DNA of 64,000 nt. It comes from Chaetorhynchus papuensis. Its lineage: Eukaryota; Chordata; Aves; Passeriformes; Rhipiduridae. Every line of letters starts with the position of its first letter. The stretch's first letter is position 1. The stretch lies in assembly GCA_013396525.1 (NCBI GenBank), contig VWYX01000250.1:310001-374000 (forward strand), read 5' to 3'. The position numbers were made by a program, and so were the translations under genes. This document shows, piece by piece, positions 25,588 through 37,363 of this stretch. Below the pieces are notes generated by a model that saw only the letters and a program-made list of their open reading frames with translations, was not told the DNA's origin and made no database searches.

Positions 25588-28500
25588 ATATGAATATTGG
25601 CAACATTCACCATGAGAAAGCTCTCTGCATTGCTCTAGTTTAATCCCCTGAGCTTGTGCAAACCCCTCCATCCCTGTCAATCCAGTGGGTGAATAATTCT
25701 AACAGCCACTGCTCTTTTCTGGTCAAAGGATGTAAGGCCTGGCAGCAGCAGCATATCTTTACACATGGAACCTCATCTTGACTAAAGCTTCTTCTACATC
25801 ACCACTTCAATATTGTAAAAATCTTCATTTGGTCTAACAATCAAATCTCTCCTGACAGCATTATCTCCAGTTCATTGATCCAAGAAACATCAATTATTTC
25901 TGTTAAACACAAATACTTTCAATAGGGATTTTCTACATACTGTGCAAAACTTCAGCATTTTACAGATAATTTTAGTGTTCTATAATATTTTGATCTTTCC
26001 TCTGCTTATTTGCTCTGTTGAGACCAAGCATAAAAACTGGCTTTTTCACAGCATCTGCACCACTAGAAAACTCGAATTATTTTAAGGGAGTAAAATCTTC
26101 CCATCCCAAACAGCAGTAAAAGTCCACTTTGTCACAGCAATATCCCAACGATGAGTGTTCAAGGGCAAAGCTTTGATTAATGGCAGCTGCAGTTTGGATT
26201 TCACTGATGGGGATTTTGTACCTCCTTCCAGACAGCTGCACACTTACTGCAAGTATCTAACTAGACATATTTATTATGCTAGTTTGGTTAAATAGTCGTA
26301 TAAATGAAGCATATGGATACTTGTATAATTTGCATCTGCAGCGTGTGACTATTATGTGAAGTAGGCTTCTAGGAGAAGAGTATCCATCCTTCAGTTGAGA
26401 TATTCCTATTTTGTTAAATTAAGGAGGTCTCTCATTAGATTCCATAGAAGGGAAATACCAGTTGGTAAAAGGTCCCGGGGGGTGAAGGGATGCAGTTGTT
26501 CTCTATTCAAAAGCACATTAATACACTGAAAGTTGTCCAGTAATTTCAGCTGCCCTTCCAAAGCGTTGAGTTTAGCAAAAAATTAGCAAATTTTGGGTGA
26601 GCATAGCAAACTGTAAAGCAAGTACACTGCCTTGATTAAGTGTACTCTTTTTTATAAATGTGAAAGACTAGTCAGCAGTTGTGCTGCAGGAATTGTTGTG
26701 CAGGATTGCAGCTGTAAATAGGGTGTTGTGACAACTGGGTAAGAGTAAAGCTGAGGTGAGACTCCTAAAATGACTGGTTTCACCTGCAAGCTGTTACTGT
26801 AATGTAATTAAAGTGGTGGTTGTGCAGTGATTGTTGGGAACTTGTATTTTGCATGCAAGCAAAGCTGTAGAGAAACCATAAATATGATCCATAACTCAAA
26901 TTCTGGCTATTTTATTGTACAGATGTTATTTCAACTCTAAGTTGTGTTACATGATGTTGTGAGTCTTCCTTTACTTTATGTCTGGGCATCTCCTGCAAAA
27001 TAGAAGCTCCCTTCTCCATTTCTATTACTGTCCTCCACCAATTTCTTGAAATATTAAGTTTTTGAAGCTATCCATTTATAAACTATTTGTTATTTTATAC
27101 GCAAGGCAGAAAGTAATATAATAAGGTGTATTGTACTCATTGGCAGATACCAAACAGGCTTCAGGTCCTTGACGTGCTACATCCTCTGACCTTGTCTCTG
27201 CCTGAGCAAGGATTCCAGCCCTTTTTGGCCTGTCCTTGCTTGCTGCCTCCTTGCCCTAGGTGTTCTCCCCCACCACGTACTGTTACCTGCAGCATAAATC
27301 CTGATTTACCTTGAGGAAACAGGGCAAGAGTCTCACCATGCAAAAGGAACCACCCATCAAATGTTTTGTGATTGTATTCAGCAATGCAGAGAGAGATGCA
27401 CAGACCAATTTATGGCTTCAGAATTAATTACTCTTGTGCCTTGTTACTAGCAGGTGGGGTGCAAAAAGCATGTGCTCTAACACTCAGTTTTTTGTTTAGG
27501 GACTGCAGTCATGGGGGTAGTAAAATCCTACAAGGTGGTGCTAGAGTTTTACACGTCACTGCAGCAAACAGGAAGGTTTTGAGCTAGAGAAAGTGCCCTG
27601 CTCCCACATCCTCAGCAGATTCCAACAAATTAGTGTTAATTCTCTCTTTTTCCTTCATGTACTATTAAGTGCATTCTCTTCACAAGCTAATAAACTAAAG
27701 TGGGTGAAAGTGTCTAAAATGAAAGTATGTTAAGGAATATTTTATTTCCTATTGTTTATTGTTCTTTCTCTGTGTACAATACACCGCGCTTCTTCGGAAA
27801 AGTAATTAATGCAGATGATGCGGTTTTTGGGGGTGTTACTCTCGAGGGGATGGTTTATACCACGTACATTTCTTTTGTCTTGCTTGACAAGGGATGGGAA
27901 CAGTGAGTAAGACTTGTCACCAGGTGGCACCATTAACCTAAGTTATGTTCCAGCGAGGTGAATGCAGTGAAGTTTATGTTCAAAAGGAATTTAGTAGAGA
28001 GATTGCTCTTTTCACCTTCCTTCAAAGTAAACACACAGCACAGAGAATAGGCCAAATACTTCTTCTGTTCACTGGCACATTTTAAATTGTTTCATGCAAT
28101 TGCAGTGCTATAATGTGGTGAAGAATCTTCCCTGCTTTGTCTATGGTAAGTTAAATGCATGTCTATATTTCTCCAGAAAACCCTTGCCTGCTTAAGAATT
28201 TTTCAATATATTGCACATCTGGTGCATCCAAAAGGAACATTTCCCCTACTGAAACCCCAGAACAAGGTCGGGTAATTCTCAGATGAAAATACTTGCATCT
28301 AAATATTGTTTGAACATCTTAAGACTATATTCTATGAAGCTAAGCAGAAAGAAATCGATTTTCTGTACTTACAGTGAGTAGCACCATGGGCAGTGCAGGG
28401 GAGATGACGAGCCCCATCCCTGGCTGCTGTTCAGAAGTGGTGCTGGTGGTGCTGACCCCCTCTGAATCAGAACTGCTGCAGCCTCCATCAGCTTGCGCTG

Positions 28501-29242
28501 CTTCTTGGCACTCACAGGGTGGTGTAGCCGTCCTCTGAAGCCAGGAACAAAACTTTTCCCCTTGCAGACATTTAAATAGCTTGAGTTGAAAAGTTAGAGT
28601 TTGTTATGAAAGGGTCGGGTTGCTTTTTAAATGGCTTCCAGTGAATTTTATCAGCTTGATCCTAAGATGGTAAACATCATGGTGTTTTTTCTGAACAATG
28701 ATATTAACCTAATGGCAGGAGACTGGGGTGGCCCTTGGGAAACAGCAAATTCTTGTCTTCTGATCAGGTATTAAAGAAATGCAGACCATCAACCAGTTCT
28801 TTCTGAATATGCTGGAATATTTAAAGTGAGCAGTGTTTCAGCTAGCAACCTCTGGGATGCTTTAAAGCATGGTTGTACAGGGCAGATTGTAGTTCCTACT
28901 TAGCTCATAAAAGGAAGCAGGAAACCAGAGATTTATACTTTAAAGGATTATTTCATTAAATTTTTATTCGAGTGAAGCCATGAAATGGATATTGTTCATG
29001 TGAACTATGAATTGTAAGGTCACATCAAAGCAATAGGTTGATTATACTGGGGCATATGCTCCCGTTTCAGTGATTTCAAGGGCATTACTGGGTAGCATTT
29101 TACTGTACTAAACTGCAAGTCATGGTGTAATTTAAGTTATACATATTTTATGTGTTTTTTAACTTTGCTTGCTTCTCTGGTCAGCTGTGAAGGTCACTGA
29201 TTATGCAGTCTTTGTGTGTCAGTGTCCAGTCCTTGTGTTGAA
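25588..29242 (+). other. DLG2: DLG2 intron, no recognised gene
   Basis: Mostly unique sequence. A splice-flanked 40-nt frame occurs at 28106-28145 and a compositionally balanced stretch at about 26.65-26.90 kb; both are treated separately as weak leads. No LINE tails are visible. Confidence 0.55.
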
Positions 29243-29393
29243 CAGAGGCAGTGGAGTCTGTCCTTGGGGATATTAAAACCCTGAGTGGACTCAGCTCTGA
29301 GGAACTTGATCTAGTTATCCCTGCTTGAGCAGGGAGGTTGGAGTAGGTGTTCTCCAGAAGTGCCTTCCAATCTCAGCCCCTCTGTCTCTGTGT
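29243..29393 (+). mobile_element. CR1 LINE 3'-end fragment, diverged
   Basis: 'gaggcagtggagtctgtcc', 'ttggggatattaaaaccctg', 'gcttgagcagggaggttgga' and 'agaagtgccttccaatctc' match the order of a CR1 3' UTR. The subfamily differs from the neighbouring copies. The terminal repeat is decayed to 'ctctgtctctgtgtct'. Confidence 0.8.
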
Positions 29394-31128
29394 CTAGCAG
29401 AAGAAGGGTCTTGGCAAACAGAACTTAAAGTCTGTGAAGTGCTCCATGTGGAAACTGCAGGATTGTTCTCAGGTAGACTCCTTGCTGGTAGATAAGAGCA
29501 ATATTCAGAGCATGTGGAAAGAACAATTCTCTCGAGATTTGCATTTGTTCCAGTTTTTTACTGATGTTTACCCATAACTATACAGTAGACACTTAAATTC
29601 CAATTTGTCTTCATCCCCTAGCAAAGCAGAAAATGTGCATGGTGACACAGTGAATAGAAGGTAGAAAGCTTCAGCAACACAGTATCTTAAAAAAAAGTGC
29701 CATTAAGAATCTGGCAAAAATATTGTCAGTTCTAAACCATCTTGTGTGTATACACAAACCTTTTCAAGTTTCAGTGTGCTGACTCAGTGGGCATTTTAAA
29801 TAGCAGCAGTAGCAGTATTATTGCAACCATGGTCTAAGGAAGAAAGTGATGCAGGGCTGGTAGGGAGAACAAGATCAGCCAAGTAGAGGAGTTTTTGACA
29901 AAAGAGAGTATTACCTACAAGAATGTCTCCCTGATGTTGATTTTATTGGTTTATGTAATAAAAGGCAAATGGAAATACTGACATTATCAAATGCACCTGT
30001 GGTCCAAAAAATGTTATCTTTTTTCACTGTTTGAAGGATCCAAATGGGGTATCAGGAAACAGGAATATCACTCCTGAGTCATGATATTGTACTTTTTTAT
30101 TGTTTTCCTGTTCTCGCACTTTTAAATTGAGACATGGACGTGGCAGCAAAAAGGAAATAAATCTGATGTGTAGGTATCTTTATCTAGGATGCTGCCTTCA
30201 GTAGAATCCTCAGCACTATAAAACCTAAACCACATAATAACATAAATCCTAAACACAAATCCTAAATTCCTTGGAGTCATAAAACACTAGTAATACTTCA
30301 ATCCATTTCTTTTCACTATTTTCCTGGGGGGTTTAATTTTTGTATTTCCTCTTTACGTATTTCTCCACATTATTCTGGTTTAAATTGCTTTGTCTTTTTT
30401 TTTTTTTTTTAATTTTCTGTGATCAGTAACAAGTCATTGATTTTGTATAGGCATCATCTGGATTTCCAGCAAGTACTGCAAGGACCTAAATGTTTTCTTG
30501 GGTGTGATGCTGCAGGCAGCTGCCTGCGCTTATAACTGATTCTGTTCCTGACAGCTTTAAATTATTGCTGTTTGCTTGCCTGCAAGCCTTCACTGAAACT
30601 AAAATTCTTGGACAAGCCCAGATGTATCAGGAAAAATGTGGGCAAAGGATATGAAGAAAGCAATCTATCCATCACTGACAGTCTAGCAGTGCATAACAGT
30701 CTTTCAATGGCTGGTCAATGGTGAACAGGGCCAGGGGCAGTTTCATGATGTGTGATTTGGGGTCAGAATGTCTATAGGACCTGTAGACCTCCTATTTGCT
30801 TTTCAGAAGTATATCTGCACTCATATAGATAACCCATGAATAGTTTGTATTTCTTTTTCTGCTAGGAGTTAACATTCGGGCTATTATTTATACACTGCTC
30901 ATCTATAGTGTAGCAGAACTGACAGGTGGTTGTTTTGACTGAAATGGAGTAGATCTGATTTAAGCTAACCATACACTTAAGTAGTGGGTTTTCGGGAATA
31001 CTCATCTGGATGAAATTTTTTTGAAAGTTATTTTTCTTCTTCATTTCTTTTTAAAATGGATTGACAATAGCTGAAATTATTTATAAATGGCATTCATATT
31101 TGGCAAGGACTGCTGACTGAAAAATAAT
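29394..31128 (+). other. DLG2: DLG2 intron, no recognised gene
   Basis: AT-rich unique-looking DNA with a T15 tract near 30.4 kb. No repeat family, exon or RNA gene was recognised. Confidence 0.55.
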
Positions 31129-31273
31129 CATAGAATGTATCAGATTGGAAGGGACCCATAAGGATTGTTGAGTCCAACGCCCTGCTCCTCACAGGACAAC
31201 CTAGAGGAAACCATATGACTAGGAGCAGCATCCAGACATTCTTTCATCTCTGACAGGCTTGGTACTCTGGCCG
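31129..31273 (-). mobile_element. CR1 LINE 3'-end fragment (first of a tandem pair)
   Basis: 'tcatagaatgtatcagattg', 'ggaagggacccataaggatt' and 'gagtccaacgccctgctcct' form the reverse complement of a CR1 3' end, truncated after about 140 bp. A second CR1 3' end in the same orientation begins immediately afterwards. Confidence 0.85.
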
Positions 31274-31530
31274 TAGAATCACAGAATCATAGAATGCTAA
31301 GGGTTTGAAAGGGACCTTAAGGACCATCTAGTTGCAATGCCCCCTGCCATGGGCAGAGACAACTTCTACCAGACCAAAAGTTGCTCAAGGCCTTATCCAA
31401 CCTGGTTTTGAACACTGCCATTGTTGGGGCACCTACAGCCTCCCTGGCCAACCTGTTCCAGTGCCTCACCACCCTCACAGTAAAAAACCTCCTCCTATTA
31501 TTGAACCTAAATTTCCCCTCTTTCAATTTG
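31274..31530 (-). mobile_element. CR1 LINE 3'-end fragment (second of a tandem pair)
   Basis: 'tagaatcacagaatcataga', 'gggaccttaaggaccatcta', 'ccccctgccatgggcagaga', 'ggcctccctggcc'-like text and 'cctgttccagtgcctcacc' give the ordered reverse complement of a CR1 3' region. Two complete 3' ends in a row show separate insertions, the second landing at or near the tail of the first. Confidence 0.9.
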
Positions 31531-33443
31531 TAGATTTCAGTTTCTTTTCTGAATTCTTATGGGAAAGCATAAAGGCATTATGTAAATATATCTCTGGACT
31601 AGGCAGTAGCTGGCTAACAGTTTCCTGTTTGGGGGAATGGAAGTGTATATATTCATTTGTTTTCAGTGCATGGTACTGACCAAACTACCGAGTGACTGGC
31701 ACAGGTTTCCATTCTGGCTATGTTCTGAAATTTGAATTTTCAATCATCTCCTTCTCTCTAGGTTAATTAATCCAAGTTAACCGAATTCTGTCAACTGCTC
31801 TACTGTCTCTCCAAGTGAAGTAAAATGCAACAATGCCTGACTCATGCTTGTGTACAGCATTTTTTGAAATAGGTGCAAATTTGTATCTTTTTCTGCTTTG
31901 TTTTACTGGCTGCACATCAGAGATACCCAAACTTTCTGGAAGAACACACTCCTAAACTTTTCACAGGAATCTCTGTAGTTCTAGTATCATTGGCTTGCAT
32001 TGAGTCTTAATTGATTAAGTCCTAAATCAAGCTTGAAAAGGATGCTGATCACCCAAATGACAGTTAAAGCATTTTTCCTTGGCTATAGCTAAAGGAGCTT
32101 ATAGTGTAATGTAAGAAGAGGTGGACAGTCCAGCAGAGGCAGGCTCTAAAGAAGATGCACAGAAAGGTGGGCATAGTGGTGTTTGGACCTGTTTTTATAA
32201 GATCCAAATAAATTTAGGCTTATATATATGCCAAAGAGCTGTATCTTTCTCATGGTAGTTAATAATTAGCTTGAGTGTTGAAAAATGAAAGTCCAACTCA
32301 GCTACAGTAGCACAAAACTATTTTCAGTGTGGTTGGGAAGCACTGACTGAGGGGACAGTGCAAAGTCAGTCTCTGCTCTGCTGCTGCTGTTCCTTTTACA
32401 CCTGAAAACTGTGTCATGGGGAGCCCCTGGAGCTTGTTCTTCAGAAAACTACTCTGAATTAGGTTCCTTCCTGTGCCAGCAGACATCCTTTCAACTAAGG
32501 AAAATATTCTGCCGTCCTTGAACTCTTAGCCTGTGAGATGGAATAGCCAGCTCAGTGTGTTTGCCTAAGTCCACTCCTCAAGAGTCAGAGGCTGTTTGCT
32601 GACCTCCTGGCCAGGACAACTGCTTTTTACCCGCTCTCAACCCTATTTGTTTTCTTTTACTTGCAGCTCTGCTACAAATGAAATTTTCCATGAGTTTAGC
32701 TCTGAATCACCTGAATACACAAACCTTTCTGGGTGTAGTTCATGGGGAAGGTCAATAGTATAACGGAAAATAAATTAATTTGGCATAGATGCCTGTGTCT
32801 CTGCCTTGCTGCCTGAGTGGGAGCCAGGGAGCATGTTCACTGAAAGAGGTTCCTCCCCAAACTGGATTTGTTAGTGAAACCCTGACTGTGCTGCTGTTCT
32901 CACCATGTGCGTAGCGAGAGGATAATTCTGTAGAAGCTTGGTAACAACAATCACATCTGTACAGCAGTGGGTGCTTTCTATGAGTTTGTGTTTGATTGCT
33001 TTTTTTCTTGAGACTTTTCTTCTGCTGTACATCTGTTCTCAATACATTATATTTGGGAAACACAGACCTATCAAATGAGAGGGGGAAATTTTTTCTCTGG
33101 GGTTAGTTGGTTCTAACATTCAACATGTCATTTGGAAATATGTCATCTAAGTGTCTCTGTTTTTAAACAACCTGTCTTTAGCTGAAACACTGGTTTCATG
33201 GAATAACCTAGAGAATGAACACAGAAAAGCTGAATAGAAAAATACTGGAAAATAAGAGGCAGTATTGCTCTTCCTTTCATTCCTCTTGTCTGCTTCTGGG
33301 AATTAGTTAGATTAAGTAAGCCTAAAAGACAGGAGAAGAGGAAGAAAATACATTGAAAATTCATACTTACATTAATGGAACAATACCCTGAAAGGGAAAT
33401 CATGCCAAAAGTTGCATCTGTGCCTTTTGCAAGATGGTGATAA
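31531..33443 (+). other. DLG2: DLG2 intron, no recognised gene
   Basis: Unique-looking DNA with only short chance frames on both strands. No repeats, RNA genes or credible exons were recognised. Confidence 0.55.
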
Positions 33444-33500
33444 AAAAGCAAAAGAAATCTCTCCATTTTCAAGATAGCTTCAAAAAGAAAGCAACCAGAC

Positions 33501-33641
33501 ATGGAACCACCTCCCACTCTTCATTGCCAGCGGCTCTTGCATGTGATGTCCTTGGATGCCCAAAAGATTAGCCAGTCTCATCCACCTGGCCCACGTCACA
33601 GGGATCAAAGACATTTCTCCATCTACAAACTTAAGCTCATG
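33501..33641 (+). CDS. Candidate exon A of an unidentified nested gene or alternative transcript
   Basis: An ATG at 33501 opens a frame of 47 codons starting MEPPPTLHCQRLLHVMSLDA and ending YKLKLM. It runs straight into a good donor, GTGAGT at 33642. The same frame is open upstream to 33444 and contains possible acceptors ('ctccattttcaag' at 33473, 'cttcattgccag' at 33530). The true 5' edge is therefore unclear and the ATG may not be the start. The segment is basic and polar, unlike most chance translations in this window. I do not recognise the protein. It is supported only by phase-compatible joining to the two following candidate exons. It could be chance. Confidence 0.28.
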
Positions 33642-33850
33642 GTGAGTACACCCTTTTACTAAGTTGCACAATGTTTTCATAATAAACAGTGTTACTGCTT
33701 TTATTTTTTAATTATATTGAAGCACGAAGTTGTTTGTGTCTGCCAATTGTCATGAATTTATCAAATGAAGGAAAGACTGTAATACAGTGTAAGAAAGAAA
33801 GCTATTATCGTGAAGCACATGAGCTGATATTCCTTTCTTTTCTTTTTCAG

Positions 33851-33876
33851 CTCTTTGAAAGTGAAGAGAACAAATT
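33851..33876 (+). CDS. Candidate 26-nt microexon B of the same unit
   Basis: A strong pyrimidine tract and acceptor ('cctttcttttctttttcag') ends at 33850, and a consensus donor GTAAGT begins at 33877. The 26 bases between read LFESEENK plus two bases, in the phase needed to continue exon A. Both splice sites are near-perfect, which is the best evidence here. Very short exons are common in neuronal transcripts, but a chance pair of sites is also possible. Confidence 0.28.
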
Positions 33877-34272
33877 GTAAGTTACAGGCTGAGAAGATTA
33901 ATAGGGACATCTGACTCTTGAGGGGGCAACAGTCCTCTCATGTGGCAATGCATTACGAGCAACAAAAAAGGTATCCTTTAAAATTACTTTGTGTTCTCAG
34001 TATGAACAGCCAGAACACATGCCATGGGAAATTTACATCCTCTTTTTATTGTCATACGTTAGGAATCTGTTAAAAAATCACACACAAAAAGCAAAAAAAA
34101 AAGCAGATATAATTTGTGACTTGGTGGTCTTCTTACATTCACCAATCTGGAAGTTTCTTCTGCAGTAGTTTTATTGATTTAGTCAAATGGCAGTTTTTGT
34201 AGGGCAAGTGCATTTTCCTTCTCTGTTGAGGTAAAAGGCCTTCTCCTCCCAATTATTAAATCTCAATTACAG

Positions 34273-34459
34273 TTCATTGACAGCAGAAATTCAGAAATTG
34301 GATGAAGTTTCAGTCTCTCAGTGGTCATTGACTCAGGACCAGATCGAGCAGAGAACAAGTTCACGTTTGACAGCTGGAAAGGCATCTGATTGTCAGCTGC
34401 AACGTGTGAAAGATCAACTCAAGGACCTGAAACTGAATAAGCATTTTGGTTTCACTTGA
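34273..34459 (+). CDS. Candidate terminal exon C of the same unit
   Basis: After the acceptor 'aatctcaattacag', the first base completes the codon left open by exon B. The frame then stays open for about 61 codons to TGA at 34457. The peptide is polar and charged (AEIQKLDEVSVSQWSLTQ, later RVKDQLKDLKLNKHFGFT). It looks more coil-like than the Leu/Cys/Phe-rich chance frames elsewhere. Joined from the ATG in exon A the product would be 117 residues. ATTAAA polyadenylation-like hexamers follow at about 34.50 and 34.60 kb. I do not recognise a family. It could be a nested gene, an alternative DLG2 transcript, or chance. Confidence 0.3.
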
Positions 34460-36149
34460 CTGGTGTGAAATTTGTGTTCATGTCTTGGTCTGGATTCACA
34501 GACATTAAATGAGAGTCTACGTTTGTTGTGGCACATAGTCAAAATTGCTCTTGGCCAGCTGGATACCACACGCCTTTCTTGAATTCAGAGATCATTAAAC
34601 TGAATCATTAAACCTCTAATTTAATGCTCATTATACCTGAAGAAATTATTTTGCTTCCTTGGTGCTGTGTCCTTTTCTGTTTTTCTTACTGCAAGTTTAA
34701 TAACTACCAAGCCTTGTCTTCCTCTTAAGAAGAACCAACTGCTTTTAATCTAATGGAAAATATGTATTCTTGAGAAATCGATGGTTCTATCATCCTAAAC
34801 ATGCTGCTATCAACACTGAAGGTATCTTCATTTGGTAATCTCATTTGGATTCTGAATTACTGAAGGTATGGGACATCAAAATGTTTTCCCTAGAGGCCAA
34901 AGAAGGTGGAAGAGTCTTCTCTAGTCTCTTCTTGTTGACTTCTCACAAGATTCCTTTTGGCCAGCAGCTGTGGTCCTTGAGGTGTCTGTGCTGACACTTA
35001 TCCACCAGCCACTTATCCACTTACTCAGCAACTCTTTCTTAAATTCTTTTCTGAAGTGTAAGGCTGGCATTTTCTGGATGTGCCTCCACATAGGCACATC
35101 TCAATTTTTACTAGTTTCCTAGCTGAATTTCTGCTCAAAGTGGGTTGATAGAGGTGAGTGTGAATCAAGCACACAGCTGGGCACTCCTCATACTCTTCTG
35201 TGTTTCTAGATGTAGCTGACTGTCATTGTGGAGGGACTTCACTGCTCTTTGCAGCAGATTTGGTCTGTGCAAGAAAAGGGTCACATTCTGAATAATCAAG
35301 AAATGTCATCTGTGTGCAGTGGGAAGAGTGACATGAAGATTTCGTTGGCTCATCCAGGCTTTGCTAGAAAGTCATGGGAGTTTGGAAAAGAGTCTTAAAA
35401 TAGGATTGGGATGCATGGTATTAAAGGAGGCTTGTGATGCAAAAAGTCTATAGGGACGGTATTACAAAGTTCATAGAGGACTCTTCTGTTTTAGCTCTGC
35501 TCTGTTATTGTCTTTTTACATGTCAAAGAGCCTTTCTGCTTACAATATGACTTTAAGGTACTTGTTTCTTTCCTACAGCACTAAAGATGTCCCAGTGCCT
35601 CAGGTTACTCAGGTTCTCCTTGGGAGAAGAATGCTCTTGGGTAATGTGAAAATGAGACTGATTACTTAAGACCAATGGACTATATAGAAATGTTTTTTAA
35701 GAACAGAAGTGAAGAAATAAAAACCTCTTCCTACACCTAGATTAAATCAGAGAGGTCTCTGTCTGCCTTTATCTTGCAGAGTGGCTCTAAATGCTTTCCT
35801 GATGCACACCTTCTGAGGAATTCTTTTATTTGTGCATGTCTTACATTTCAGGTTTACATGCATCAAAGGGAGCCTATTCCTAGCAGAAAGCATTAGCTGA
35901 TCTTTAGCAAGTCCCTCAAAGGATGTGAATGGGCTTAATCTTTACCCTCAACACATGTACTTCTTTTCTTCTCATACTCATTCAATATATTTCAGTCATT
36001 CAGCTAAAATGAAGTGTCATAATGTCTTAGACCAAGCATTAATCTCCTGCAGTACTCTGGCTATTCCATAGCTCTTTGACTTTATGAATATTACCTTCTC
36101 TCTGATTCAGTGTCTCCATCCATGTAAGTATATATTTTATATTTGAGCA
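34460..36149 (+). other. DLG2: DLG2 intron, no recognised gene
   Basis: If the candidate exon C at 34273 is real, the first 150 bp or so would be its 3' UTR. Otherwise this is ordinary intronic DNA without repeats, exons or RNA genes that I can support. Confidence 0.5.
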
Positions 36150-36239
36150 GCCTGGGCTGGTGCAATGTGCCCCTGCCCATGGCAGGGGGGCTGGAACTAG
36201 GACATTCCCTTCCACCCCAAACCATTCTATGAATCTATG
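36150..36239 (+). mobile_element. CR1 LINE 3'-end fragment, about 90 bp
   Basis: 'gagcagcctgggctggtg', 'cccctgcccatggcaggggg', 'ctggaactaggacattccct' and 'ccattctatgaatctatg' form a CR1 3' terminus, 5'-truncated, sense to DLG2. Confidence 0.85.
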
Positions 36240-36469
36240 TTGAATATGCTTAGTATAAGCATCTAAATGGTGCAGAGGTATGCAGGTCACTGAGACCAGT
36301 TGGGCTGGTAATTAAATTGTTTAGATACCATCATAGATTTGCGATAACAAAGCCTTACAAGCTTTCTTTTTCTATGTAACAGCAAAAGGCAGGAATAAGA
36401 CTGGGAGAGATTCCTGGGGAAATATTCTCAGAGTGTTGATGAAGGGTTCTGGGAAATCACAGAAGGAAG

Positions 36470-36720
36470 GGCAGAGGAAGAATTTCAAGATGAAAACAAG
36501 ACAAAAAGGTAAAGGCAATGGCCTGAGGAAATTGAATTCGAAATCATCCTACTGAGGAGCAGAAGAAAACAGGGGCAAAAAAAAGGAAAAGAAAAGGAAA
36601 AAAGCATAGAAAACAAAGGAGAAAAAAGTGATATGATTAAAATTTTGAAGAGGAATGTCCATGAGAAGAGGAGGAGAAAAGGAAATACATAAGTGAAAGG
36701 AGGCCATGAGAATGATTGTA
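36470..36720. repeat. Purine-rich tract
   Basis: About 250 bp strongly biased to A and G on the + strand, including 'aaaaaaaaggaaaagaaaag' near 36.58 kb and 'gagaagaggaggagaaaagg' near 36.66 kb. Such strand asymmetry can favour H-DNA or R-loop structures. Here it is simply low-complexity sequence. Confidence 0.75.
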
Positions 36721-37297
36721 CATAGCATCTCAGGTTAGATTTGTCTTTTTAAGATTTTTTTCTTATTTTTATATGAAAGGAGGCACAGTTTTGCAAAGTA
36801 AAGACTGAGAGTGAAGAGAGATTCTCTATATATGTGTGTGTAAGTGGTCTAACTGCCTTTGGATAGGGTGGAATAATGATGGATAGCGAAGGAGAATATT
36901 ATCATCCAGTCACATTATGAGTTTTACTGATAACTGATGTATTTGGAAGTTATAATGACAGGGTGAGCTTCAGCAGTGAAGGTTTTAGAGGTCCACGGTG
37001 ACCTACTCTGAGCTGTCTGTCTGAGGGTTCTTTTATTCTCAGTGGGAAGAAATAACCTCTTTTTAAGAGGTTGAACACTACACTACAGAAGTGTTTCCCT
37101 GCAGGGACCTGAGTCCCATTTGAAAGGTGGGCCAATAATACATATTCTGTTTTATCAAGTGTTCAAAAATATTCAGAATTTTTATTATAATTGTTCCACA
37201 CTGACTGTTTCAAATGGCAGTACTGTATTCCCCTCCCCTGTGACACTCCTCTTGTCTTCCCTCCTGTCTTTTCTTTTAACATGGGAGACACATTAGG

Positions 37298-37363
37298 GAT
37301 TCCATTCTTGCAGCTCTGCTCAATGTAAAGGATTCCATTCTTGCAGCTCAGCTCAATGTAAAG
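37298..37363. repeat. 33-bp tandem duplication (two copies, one mismatch)
   Basis: The unit starting 'gattccattcttgcagctc' and ending 'gctcaatgtaaag' occurs at 37298-37330 and again at 37331-37363. A single T/A difference in the middle separates the copies. The near-identity implies a recent duplication in this lineage. Confidence 0.95.

Noticed and set aside
34570..34620. Repeated ATTAAA hexamers as firm polyadenylation signals
   Set aside because: The hexamers are common in AT-rich intron. They matter only if the candidate exon at 34273 is transcribed.
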